DNA from: a virus
DNA length: 34,134 nt
Direction: 5' to 3' (one strand)
IMG/VR virus record: IMGVR_UViG_3300028394_000017
Coordinates: 1-34,134 of that record
The position numbers were made by a program, and so were the translations under genes. The notes below the pieces were generated by a model that ran no database searches, was not told the origin of the DNA, and worked only from the letters and a program-made list of their open reading frames with translations. Shown here piece by piece: positions 21,506-27,879 of this stretch (position 1 is its first letter; the number at the start of each line of letters is the position of its first letter).

Positions 21506-22428
21506 ATGAGTTGGCTCTTTTCGCAGGCGCTGGTGGAGGAATACTTGGCGGCAAGCTCCTTGGATGGCGAACAGTCTGCGCCGTTGAGTGGGAAGCCTAC
21601 CCCGCAAGCGTACTGTGCGCCCGACAAAATGACGGTCTTCTCCCGACTTTCCCGATTTGGGATGACGTTTGCACCTTTGACGGACATCCTTGGCGAGGAA
21701 TTGTCGATGTTATCAGTGGTGGCTTTCCATGTCAGGACATTAGTGCCGCAGGAAAAGGCGCAGGAATTGATGGAGAACGATCAGGAATGTGGGGAGAAAT
21801 GGCAAGGATCATTTGTGAAGTACGACCCAGATACGTCTTTGTGGAAAACTCACCAATGCTTACTTCTAGGGGACTTGGAAGAGTTCTTGGAGACTTGGCC
21901 TCAATGGGGTTTGATGCGAAATGGGGAGTGCTGGGAGCAGCAGACGTTGGAGCGCCGCATCAGCGGGACAGAATCTGGATTGTCGCCAAATGGTGTAAAC
22001 AGCTTCCACACACCCAACACAACAGGATTAGACGGTGGGAGCAACAGCAGGAAAGCCCTAAAAAAGAAAATGGACTTGTGGCCAACCCCTGTGCATTCGG
22101 AAGCCAGACAGGGCTTGCAGATACGCAGAGAGGGCAAAAAAGGGACGCAGACAAGTCTCAGCACAGCAGTTCTGACCTGGCCAACCCCAAGAGCAGCGGA
22201 CTTCAAGGGAGCAACAAGTGCGGAAGCCATGAGCAAAGCAGCAGCAAGGGGATTCAGTCCGAATTTGCCAGAAGCTACGGCAGCGTCAGTAGGTGGTGGT
22301 CATCTGAACCCAACGTGGGTCGAGTGGCTGATGGGGTGGCCGCTAGGGTGGACAGACTTAAAGCCATTGGGAATGGACAAGTCCCTTTGTGTGCGGCAAC
22401 AGCATGGAGAATCCTAAGTGAATCATGA
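21502..22428 (+). CDS. C5-cytosine DNA methyltransferase
   Basis: A 308-residue frame with all key motifs: motif I LALFAGAGGGILGGKLLGW, motif IV GGFPCQDIS (catalytic C77), motif VI VENSP (114-118; ENS where many have ENV), motif VIII QRDRIW (154-159) and motif X AIGNGQVP (288-295). The region between, about 165-280, is a poor-complexity, short target-recognition part. It would methylate a cytosine in phage DNA against host restriction. The start is TTG 21502 (4 bases after GGAGG) or TTG 21511. Almost the entire gene is also open in the +1 frame as a 303-codon ORF. Confidence 0.85.
   Translation: MNELALFAGAGGGILGGKLLGWRTVCAVEWEAYPASVLCARQNDGLLPTFPIWDDVCTFDGHPWRGIVDVISGGFPCQDISAAGKGAGIDGERSGMWGEMARIICEVRPRYVFVENSPMLTSRGLGRVLGDLASMGFDAKWGVLGAADVGAPHQRDRIWIVAKWCKQLPHTQHNRIRRWEQQQESPKKENGLVANPCAFGSQTGLADTQRGQKRDADKSQHSSSDLANPKSSGLQGSNKCGSHEQSSSKGIQSEFARSYGSVSRWWSSEPNVGRVADGVAARVDRLKAIGNGQVPLCAATAWRILSES
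21506..22417 (+). CDS. Overprinted ORF inside the methyltransferase gene (SWLFS family)
   Basis: A 303-codon frame in +1 relative to the methyltransferase, with the better start of the two: ATG 21506 lies 8 bases after GGAGG. The product begins SWLFSQALVEEYLA and has FSRLSRFGMTFAPLT (45-59), KYDPDTSLWKTHQC (105-118), two WPTP motifs (192-195, 225-228) and a Trp-rich LNPTWVEWLMGWPLGW near 267-282. From memory, this set of motifs recurs in proteins annotated next to or over phage C5 methyltransferases, so the frame is probably expressed. I know no defined function. It may be a partner of, or modulator of, the methyltransferase. Confidence 0.6.
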   Translation: MSWLFSQALVEEYLAASSLDGEQSAPLSGKPTPQAYCAPDKMTVFSRLSRFGMTFAPLTDILGEELSMLSVVAFHVRTLVPQEKAQELMENDQECGEKWQGSFVKYDPDTSLWKTHQCLLLGDLEEFLETWPQWGLMRNGECWEQQTLERRISGTESGLSPNGVNSFHTPNTTGLDGGSNSRKALKKKMDLWPTPVHSEARQGLQIRREGKKGTQTSLSTAVLTWPTPRAADFKGATSAEAMSKAAARGFSPNLPEATAASVGGGHLNPTWVEWLMGWPLGWTDLKPLGMDKSLCVRQQHGES

Positions 22429-22697
22429 ACGACTTGTTGCAAACTCCATCCTTGCCCGACTCAAAGACGGCGAAGAATTTAGCCAGTCTGTCATCCGAAC
22501 AGCGTTACGAGATGCTGGAGACCTTGCGCCAGACCGAGGCCAAGGACTGGATCAGGCGGTACAGGAAGAAGATACGGGAACACGGCAAAGCCGCAGCATC
22601 AGCTTGGTGGCTGCAAACCTTATCAGACGTAGTAGAGCGGCGTGGGCAGAAAGCTGCTGATGACTTACGGAGACGCATGAATGCGATACGCAGCTAA
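22425..22697 (+). CDS. Small basic helical phage protein, 90 aa
   Basis: ATG 22425 overlaps the methyltransferase stop (ATGA). The second half (EHGKAAASAWWLQTLSDVV then ERRGQKAADDLRRRMN) follows a pattern common to small phage early proteins: a helix, a Trp pair, then a basic ERRG..AA..LRRRM helix. The first 40 residues are less convincing and are overlapped by another open frame from GTG 22418. Function unknown; DNA or RNA contact is possible from the charge. Confidence 0.55.
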   Translation: MNDLLQTPSLPDSKTAKNLASLSSEQRYEMLETLRQTEAKDWIRRYRKKIREHGKAAASAWWLQTLSDVVERRGQKAADDLRRRMNAIRS

Positions 22698-22947
22698 GGT
22701 GGACAGTAATCAAGATGCCATTGTGAGCACGTTAAGGGCTGCTGGCGCTTATGTTTGGATCATTGGCTTGCCGGTTGATCTTTTGGTGGGGTATGGCAAC
22801 CATACATTCCTTGTGGAAATCAAACGTACCGCTAAAAGCCGTTTTACACCGTTACAACGAGACTTTTTTGAAAGTTGGTGCGGAGGTACTTTGGCAAGGA
22901 TTGACAGCCCTGACGGGGCTTTAAAAATGATTGGGGTGCTGAAGTGA
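22681..22947 (+). CDS. VRR-NUC-type PD-(D/E)XK nuclease, 88 aa
   Basis: Compact nuclease fold: AKVDSNQDAIVSTLRAAGA (5-23), LPVDLLVGYGN (30-40; D33) and HTFLVEIKR (41-49; E46 and K48), then TPLQRDFFESWCGG and a final strand. D...EXK with a following Q matches the minimal VRR-NUC family, which cuts branched or flap DNA. In phage early operons such enzymes probably resolve replication or recombination intermediates before packaging. It overlaps the upstream gene by 17 bases and the NinB gene by 4. Confidence 0.75.
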   Translation: MRYAAKVDSNQDAIVSTLRAAGAYVWIIGLPVDLLVGYGNHTFLVEIKRTAKSRFTPLQRDFFESWCGGTLARIDSPDGALKMIGVLK

Positions 22948-23222
22948 GAAGCCTTGAGCAAAACCGACTAATGTGGGCAAACCTTGAGGACATTGCCCAG
23001 CAAGTAATCTGGCACGGTTTAAAGTTGGACAAGCACGAATGGAAAGACGTATTGACGGCGGGACTAAAAAAACAAAAGATTGTGCCAGGCATCGAGGGCG
23101 GTTTTGTGGTCATTGGCGCAAGAACCAGCAAAATGACCGTGGCAGAAATGAACGAGCTGATTGAATTAGCCGTAATGTTTGGCGCACAGCAAGGCGTTAA
23201 ATTTCGAGCTTTGGAGGAATAA
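22944..23222 (+). CDS. ninB: NinB-family recombination protein
   Basis: A 92-residue protein starting at GTG 22944 (GTGA overlap with the previous stop). The sequence RSLEQNRLMWANLEDIAQQV, then WHGLKLDKHEWKDVLTAGLK, then GGFVVIGARTSKMTVAEMNEL follows NinB closely. In lambda, NinB (Orf) binds single-strand DNA and SSB and replaces host RecFOR in recombination. It is shorter than lambda Orf (146 aa), as are many phage relatives. Its place between the VRR-NUC and YbcO-like nucleases fits a nin-type block. Confidence 0.88.
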   Translation: MRSLEQNRLMWANLEDIAQQVIWHGLKLDKHEWKDVLTAGLKKQKIVPGIEGGFVVIGARTSKMTVAEMNELIELAVMFGAQQGVKFRALEE

Positions 23223-23249
23223 AAAAAGGGATCGGCACAAGGCCGACCC
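23221..23249 (-). terminator. Hairpin with T-run on the minus strand
   Basis: GGG/CCC plus TCGGC/GCCGA stem (23228-23249) with a bulged A and a 5-base loop. On the minus strand it is followed by seven T (23227-23221), a proper intrinsic terminator for leftward RNA. On the plus strand there is no T-run. No leftward gene lies to its right. Confidence 0.45.
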
Positions 23250-23300
23250 AAAGTGATCACCGCAAGCATAGAAAATCGGCAACCAAAAAGAAGTTTACCC

Positions 23301-23654
23301 ATGTTTCAAAAACATCAATACGTAAGGTCAAAAAAGCTGTTAAAGCTGGTGGCGGGGCTTGAATGCCAGTCCTGTGGGTCGGGCAACATGGTGCAAGCCG
23401 CACACGCAAATTGGGGCGGCGGCAAAGGGCGAGGGATTAAGGCTGATGACAATCTGGTGGCTGCGCTATGCCTGAAATGCCATTACGAGATCGACCAAGG
23501 CAAGGATTTGACCAAAGAACAGCGTCAACAAAAGTGGTTGCTTGCCCATGTAAATACGGTAGCCAGACTGCAAGAATCTGAACAATGGCCTGTTGACGTA
23601 CCGACTCCTACGTTTACAATAGAGGCGCAGTTGTCTCCTTTAGAGGGTCTGTGA
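23301..23654 (+). CDS. YbcO/DUF1364-like HNH-type nuclease, 117 aa
   Basis: Zinc or metal site residues CQSC (22-25), QAAHANWGGGKGRGIKADDN (32-51; H35) and CLKCHYEIDQG (57-67; C57, C60, H61). The AAH.N..GKGRG.KADD..VAALC..CH pattern is that of DUF1364/YbcO, a structure-specific nuclease family in lambdoid nin regions. ATG 23301 is chosen; GTG 23253 would add 16 poorly conserved residues and partly overlap the hairpin before it. It is the last early rightward gene; its stop is inside a strong terminator. Confidence 0.82.
   Translation: MFQKHQYVRSKKLLKLVAGLECQSCGSGNMVQAAHANWGGGKGRGIKADDNLVAALCLKCHYEIDQGKDLTKEQRQQKWLLAHVNTVARLQESEQWPVDVPTPTFTIEAQLSPLEGL
23593..23620 (+). promoter_or_regulatory. 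Strong sigma-70-like promoter just before a terminator
   Basis: TTGACG (23593-23598), 16-base spacer, TACAAT (23615-23620), inside the end of the YbcO-like gene. Transcription would start near 23627 and meet the terminator at 23642-23666, giving an RNA of about 40 bases unless antitermination occurs. It is the likely late promoter. Confidence 0.55.
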
Positions 23655-23666
23655 CCCTCTTTTTTT
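23642..23666 (+). terminator. Intrinsic terminator at end of early rightward operon
   Basis: A perfect 8-bp stem, AGAGGGTC (23642-23649) with GACCCTCT (23653-23660), a 3-base loop and a T-run to 23666. The stop codon of the YbcO-like gene lies in it. The 170 bases that follow to 23838 hold no gene that I can support. Confidence 0.88.
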
Positions 23667-23838
23667 GGAGCTAACACGCATGGGGATTGCTCACTGTTTA
23701 AGCTGATGAGGCCAACCAGTCCCCATACTTGTTGGAATGTTAAGCCTGCATTCAAGGATGTTGACGCAAAATGTTTTCTGGCTTTCCATTTTGCTTTGTT
23801 GAAAACCAAATTGAGTTCCAGCAGCCATAAGGAATAGT

Positions 23839-24195
23839 ATGAAAAAAGACGTTGCCGACTTTATTTCCACAATGTTTCACAGCTCTACCGTGACGCATTT
23901 CATGCACTTAGCCACTGACTCATTTTCAGTTCATATGGCGCTGGGGGCTTACTACGTTGAGATTGTTGACCTGGCTGACCAGTTCGCCGAGGCTTACGCA
24001 GGGTGCTACGAAAAAATCAAGGACTTTCCTGAAAACTTTCACAACGCCAAAGACCCTGTTAAGTACCTGACCAGTATCAAGGAATACGTTTACAAGAACC
24101 GAGAGGCATTGCCAGACGACACCCAGCTCCAGAACATTGTGGATGAGATAGCGGCGCTGATTGACACAACCCTGTACAAGTTGACCCTCAAATGA
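23839..24195 (+). CDS. Helical phage protein, DUF5856-like, 118 aa
   Basis: First gene after the early/late boundary, AAGGAA before ATG 23839. The protein is all helical: DVADFISTMFHSSTVTHFMH, HMALGAYYVEIVDLADQFAE, then FPENFHNAKDP and a final DEIAALIDTTLYKL. The HxxH...Y..I.DL.D.FAE pattern resembles a ferritin/Dps-like four-helix bundle, seen in small phage proteins classed as DUF5856. The function of that class is unknown. It overlaps the glycosyltransferase gene by 4 bases. Confidence 0.65.
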   Translation: MKKDVADFISTMFHSSTVTHFMHLATDSFSVHMALGAYYVEIVDLADQFAEAYAGCYEKIKDFPENFHNAKDPVKYLTSIKEYVYKNREALPDDTQLQNIVDEIAALIDTTLYKLTLK

Positions 24196-24872
24196 TCAGG
24201 ATATTTGCCGGTTACGACCCAAGAGAGGCTATTGGCTACCATGTGTTTTGCCAGAGCCTGATTGAGCGCAGCAGTGAGCCGGTCGCCATAACACCGTTGT
24301 ACGGTACACAGAGAGACGGCACAAACGCATTTACCTATCAGCGGTTTCTTGTACCCTACTTCACCAAGTTCAGCGGCAAGGCAATATTCCTTGACGCAAG
24401 CGATATGCTGATGCTGGCAAACATTGACGACCTAAGCAAACTATTTGATCCGACCAAGGCGGTGCAGGTGGTCAAGCACGAATATCAGACCAAGCACCCA
24501 AGGAAATATATCGGTACACCAATGGAAGCAGCGAATCGGGACTATCCCCGAAAGAACTGGTCAAGCTTAATACTTTGGAATTGCGAACACCCAAGAAATA
24601 AAGTGCTGACACCTGAATTTGTGGATGACCACAGCGGCTCAGACCTGCACCGATTCGGTTGGCTGCCAGATTCACTTATCGGTGAGCTACCGAAAGAATG
24701 GAACGTACTGGTGGGCGAGCAGGACAACAAGAATGCCAAGATAGCGCACTACACGCTGGGCATACCTGAGTTTGAGCACTATGAAGATTGCGACTTTAGC
24801 CAGCAATGGTTTAATACCAAGAGCAGGATGCTCAACGGCTTAATCAAGATGAGGGAGCTAGAACATGGATAA
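24192..24872 (+). CDS. Glycosyltransferase-like protein (GT-A type)
   Basis: A 226-residue protein. IRIFAGYDPREAIGYHVFC (2-20), then DGTNAFTYQRFLVPYF (42-57), then GKAIFLDASDMLML (62-75; D68-x-x-D71 at the usual DxD place), KHEYQTKHPRKYIG near 95-108, and KNWSSLILWNC. This is a family common in aquatic phages and related to GT8-type glycosyltransferases that use UDP-sugars. ATG 24192 overlaps the previous stop. It sits at the start of the late operon, far from the DUF115 cassette. Acceptor unknown; phage or host surface glycan is likely. Confidence 0.78.
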   Translation: MIRIFAGYDPREAIGYHVFCQSLIERSSEPVAITPLYGTQRDGTNAFTYQRFLVPYFTKFSGKAIFLDASDMLMLANIDDLSKLFDPTKAVQVVKHEYQTKHPRKYIGTPMEAANRDYPRKNWSSLILWNCEHPRNKVLTPEFVDDHSGSDLHRFGWLPDSLIGELPKEWNVLVGEQDNKNAKIAHYTLGIPEFEHYEDCDFSQQWFNTKSRMLNGLIKMRELEHG

Positions 24873-25422
24873 AGAAGAAATGGCTAGAGCCTTGGTTAAT
24901 TTAGACACCAAAGGGCAAAAAGAACAAGAGCTATACACCCAAAACATGATGGATCAGCTCAACCGCATGAAAAGCAATCAAGTTGAGCAATTGGGCGTAG
25001 GTAATGAGTTAGGTTATGCAGATTTAAGGGCATTTAAAAATCCTAATGCTTTGCAGGGAACGCTTGGAACAGACACGCCAATTGGCAATTTGGAATATGC
25101 AAAAACAGCTAACCCTATGGGTTTGGAAAACACTGTATCGTTGAGCAACCAAATGCCTGTTGGCGGTGGAATGGCGCAAGTTGATTTGCTAAAAAGCCTA
25201 AATACGCCAGAGCGCACAGCAACCCTTGGCTATAACGCACCAATGGGTCGCGGTCAATTTCAAGCAAGGGCAATGACAGGTCAAGATGCTGAACGTCAAA
25301 AAATAAAAGAAATGCAGATGCAATACCTGCAACAACTTAACAAAAACATGGGAGTTGGCGTTTACGGCAAGAAAACACCTTATGACCAAAGCATAGGGTT
25401 ACAACTTCAAGGTAGATTCTGA
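24865..25422 (+). CDS. Hypothetical Gln/Met-rich protein, 185 aa
   Basis: The protein is polar, Gln, Asn and Gly-rich, with a helical N-terminus (EEMARALVNLDTKGQKEQEL) and C-terminus (DAERQKIKEMQMQYLQQLNK) around a Gly/Pro-rich middle (MPVGGGMAQVDLLKS). This composition is typical of phage virion-interior proteins. It lies upstream of the terminase genes and overlaps both neighbours (8 and 1 bases). No function can be assigned. Confidence 0.55.
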   Translation: MDKEEMARALVNLDTKGQKEQELYTQNMMDQLNRMKSNQVEQLGVGNELGYADLRAFKNPNALQGTLGTDTPIGNLEYAKTANPMGLENTVSLSNQMPVGGGMAQVDLLKSLNTPERTATLGYNAPMGRGQFQARAMTGQDAERQKIKEMQMQYLQQLNKNMGVGVYGKKTPYDQSIGLQLQGRF

Positions 25423-25577
25423 TGCCAAGCTACTCTAAAAAACAAGCCCAATTTATGCAAGCTGCGGCGCATAACCCAGAGTTCGCCAAGAAAGCCGACA
25501 TTTCTGTTAAGGTTGCCCAAGACTATGCGGCTGCCGACAAAAAGATGGCAATGGCAAAAGCCTTAGCGAGGAAATAA
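25422..25577 (+). CDS. Small conserved phage protein, 51 aa
   Basis: ATG 25422 overlaps the previous stop (TGATG) and the TAA at 25575-25577 overlaps the next ATG (TAATG). The product PSYSKKQAQFMQAAAHNPEF then AKKADISVKVAQDYAAADKK follows the widespread pattern S.KQ..FM.AAAHNP.FAKK..I...VA.....ADK. Such proteins are common near phage head genes; the role is unknown. The strict coupling on both sides supports expression. Confidence 0.75.
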   Translation: MPSYSKKQAQFMQAAAHNPEFAKKADISVKVAQDYAAADKKMAMAKALARK

Positions 25578-25969
25578 TGCCTAAAAAATATGGTGATTAC
25601 AAATTATTAGCCCAAGCAATTAGCCGACAGCCTGGCCTTGCACCTTATGGCATGAGATATTTGGAGGAGGGGCAAGGTCTTACAGATGCCACACCCAAAG
25701 GCAAAGGTTACTTTGGGGAAATACCTGTAAAAAAAGGAGGCATTATGGGAGAAATGTCTAGCGCTTACGAACAAGACGGCAAGCTGGTGTCTCACCCATT
25801 GATCGTGCCGACCTTAACAAAACAAGAGATTGACCTGTTAGGGATGGGACTAGAGCCAACCCCTGAGATATACAAAAAAGCACAAGACTATGCCCAGCAA
25901 CGAATTGCCGCAGGTCAAAGCCCATTTGCAACAGGGCAAGAGTTAAGATACCCTGTCCCAACAGAGTAA
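25577..25969 (+). CDS. Conserved phage protein, 130 aa
   Basis: The sequence carries KGKGYFGEIPVKKGGIMGEM, then HPLIVPTLTKQEIDLL, then YKKAQDYAQQRIAAGQSPFA near the C-terminus. This order (KG.GYFG, PLIVPTLT, KA...A..R...G.SPFA) recurs in podoviral proteins encoded near head genes. Function unknown, probably virion or assembly. It is coupled to the small gene before it. The 14 bases after its stop hold no clear ribosome site for the terminase small subunit. Confidence 0.65.
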   Translation: MPKKYGDYKLLAQAISRQPGLAPYGMRYLEEGQGLTDATPKGKGYFGEIPVKKGGIMGEMSSAYEQDGKLVSHPLIVPTLTKQEIDLLGMGLEPTPEIYKKAQDYAQQRIAAGQSPFATGQELRYPVPTE

Positions 25970-25983
25970 CATAATGCTTTATT

Positions 25984-26301
25984 ATGAATAACGAAACTAA
26001 AGTAGTTAAAACTAGAAAGAAAGCTGGCGGTCGCATTGTAGGTACGCCTAATAAGGTCACAGCACAGGCTAGAGAGGCCATAGCGATGTTTGTGGATGGG
26101 AATGCCCACCGACTTGCACAGTGGCTTGACGAGGTTGCTACGGGTGTTCCTGAGCATGACATAAAACCCAATCCTGCCAAAGCCTTTGAGTTATTCCAAT
26201 CGGTGGTTGAATATCATGTGCCTAAGCTGGCAAGGACAGAAATTACTGGTAAGGACGATGGCCCAGTAGAAATGGTGGTGACATGGGGCGGCGTGAAGTA
26301 A
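25984..26301 (+). CDS. terS: Terminase small subunit
   Basis: A 105-residue protein: basic N-terminus TRKKAGGRIVGTPNKVTAQAR (10-30; the GR..GTPNKVTA..RE motif of phage TerS), then a helical region and FELFQSVVEYHVPKLARTEI (oligomerisation part). It overlaps the TerL gene by 19 bases. TerS recognises the packaging site and regulates TerL. No strong ribosome site lies before ATG 25984. The match rests on motif plus position. Confidence 0.85.
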   Translation: MNNETKVVKTRKKAGGRIVGTPNKVTAQAREAIAMFVDGNAHRLAQWLDEVATGVPEHDIKPNPAKAFELFQSVVEYHVPKLARTEITGKDDGPVEMVVTWGGVK

Positions 26302-27602
26302 TCCTGCCATACAGCCCAAGGGCGGCTTTTATGCCGTTTCATCTAAGGACAGAGCGATGGTCATGCCTACTCGCCCACCGTAGAGCTGGAAAGACCGTAG
26401 CGGCAATCAACGACCTGATCAAACGAGCAATTACTGAGGGCGGTCGGGGCGCACAGTATGCGTACATAGCCCCGTTCAGAAGCCAAGCCAAGCGGGTGGC
26501 ATGGGATTACATCAAGCATTACGCCGCGCCAGTAACCAAAGCCACAAACGAAGCCGACTTGATGGTGGAGCTGGTGAACGGCGCAAAGATCATGCTATTT
26601 GGAGCAGACAACGCTGACGCTATGCGGGGCATGGGCTTTAACGGCGTTTACATGGACGAATACGGTGACTTTAGACCAAGCGTTTGGGGAAACATCATCA
26701 GACCGTGTTTGAGTGATCGGCTCGGCTGGGCCGTGTTTGGGGGTACGCCAAAAGGCAAAAACCAGTTCCACGACATCTACAAGGTCAGCCAAGTTGTGCC
26801 AGATTGGTTTCTGCTGCGCCTACCAGCTTCGGTGTCTAAGCTGTTGCCAGACACGGAATTGCAGGCGGCTCGGTCTCAGTTAAGCCAAGACCAGTACGAT
26901 CAGGAATACGAGTGCAGCTTTGATGCCGCCTTGCTGGGAGCGTTCTTTGGTCAGGAAATGCGCCAGGCTGATGCCGAGGGCAGAATTTGTGAGCTACCGT
27001 TTGAGCCAGAATCCCCAGTATTTACCGCATGGGACTTAGGTTATCGAGACGACACCGCCATTTGGTGGTATCAGGTGGTCAGGGGCGAAATCAGGGTAAT
27101 GGACTATTACGCTGTAAGCGGCGCAAGCATTGAGGAAATAGCCGATGTGGTCATAGCCAAGGGCTACCGATACACCCGCCACTATTTGCCGCATGATGCT
27201 CGAGCCAAAACCTTGGCAAGCGGTGGAAAGTCTATTGTTGAGCAGTTGGCGGCACATTTGGGCGGCATGAGCAAGCTGGCAATAGTGCCTGAGATTGGCA
27301 TACAAGACGGCATCCAAGCGGTGAGGATGATCCTGCCTATTTGTTATTTTGACTCCAGATGCGATGAGGGGCTGGAAGCGTTAAGGCAATATCAGCGTGA
27401 ATATGATGAAGATAAGAAAACTTTTCGTCAAACTCCGCGCCACGATTGGTGCTCACACCCAGCAGATGCGTTTAGAATGCTTGCAGTAGCTTATAGACAA
27501 GAAGCAAAAGATCAGACACCGCCCAAGGGCAAGACCCTGCAAACCATCACATTAGATGAGCTGTGGGACTTTGAGATGCAACATAAAGAGGAACGAATAT
27601 GA
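26283..27602 (+). CDS. terL: Terminase large subunit
   Basis: A 439-residue packaging motor. Walker A HRRAGKT (32-38), Walker B VYMDEYGDF (122-130), a coupling motif GGTPKGKN (153-160), the SQDQYDQEYECSF region (201-213), and a nuclease domain with AWDLGYRDD (249-257; D251), then HDARAKT and a late HPADAFRMLAV with the last acidic residue. All catalytic sites look intact. ATPase pumps DNA into the procapsid and the nuclease cuts the concatemer. The next gene overlaps the stop (ATGA). Confidence 0.95.
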   Translation: MGRREVILPYSPRAAFMPFHLRTERWSCLLAHRRAGKTVAAINDLIKRAITEGGRGAQYAYIAPFRSQAKRVAWDYIKHYAAPVTKATNEADLMVELVNGAKIMLFGADNADAMRGMGFNGVYMDEYGDFRPSVWGNIIRPCLSDRLGWAVFGGTPKGKNQFHDIYKVSQVVPDWFLLRLPASVSKLLPDTELQAARSQLSQDQYDQEYECSFDAALLGAFFGQEMRQADAEGRICELPFEPESPVFTAWDLGYRDDTAIWWYQVVRGEIRVMDYYAVSGASIEEIADVVIAKGYRYTRHYLPHDARAKTLASGGKSIVEQLAAHLGGMSKLAIVPEIGIQDGIQAVRMILPICYFDSRCDEGLEALRQYQREYDEDKKTFRQTPRHDWCSHPADAFRMLAVAYRQEAKDQTPPKGKTLQTITLDELWDFEMQHKEERI

Positions 27603-27877
27603 GCCAACCAGTAGCAGAAGTCGGTGGATATAAAAACATCACCGCCACAGGCGCAGTCAGCACAGGCCCTTGCCAGTTGATTGGTTTCTACGTCAATAAC
27701 ACGACCGCAGGCACATTGGTGCTGCGTAACGGCGGGTCAGGTGGTGAGGTGATGAGTGGCACGATCACGCCATTGATTGGCTTTCACCGATTCCCTGCCA
27801 ACGTGGGTGTCAGTCTGTACGCCACGATTGCAGGCACTGGATTGGATGTGACATTCTTCTTTGCCGCAGGTAGTTAA
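27599..27877 (+). CDS. Small beta-rich virion-associated protein, 92 aa
   Basis: The product YKNITATGAVSTGPCQLIGF, then YVNNTTAGTLVLRNGGSGGE and HRFPANVGVSLYATIAGTG is a compact beta sandwich, as in small phage proteins located between terminase and portal. A decoration or head-completion role is possible. It is coupled to TerL by an ATGA overlap and is 2 bases from the portal gene. Confidence 0.6.
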   Translation: MSQPVAEVGGYKNITATGAVSTGPCQLIGFYVNNTTAGTLVLRNGGSGGEVMSGTITPLIGFHRFPANVGVSLYATIAGTGLDVTFFFAAGS

Positions 27878-27879
27878 TC

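Noticed and set aside
23703-23735. CTGATGAG followed by a CCAAC/GTTGG stem, resembling a hammerhead ribozyme core
   Set aside because: The needed GAAA after stem II is GAAT-like here and no matching stems I and III were found around a cleavage site.
23667-23838. Possible tRNA or structured RNA in the largest gap between genes
   Set aside because: No T-loop motif, acceptor stem or CCA-adjacent cloverleaf could be built; only short chance stems (such as TGGGGA/TCCCCA) are present.
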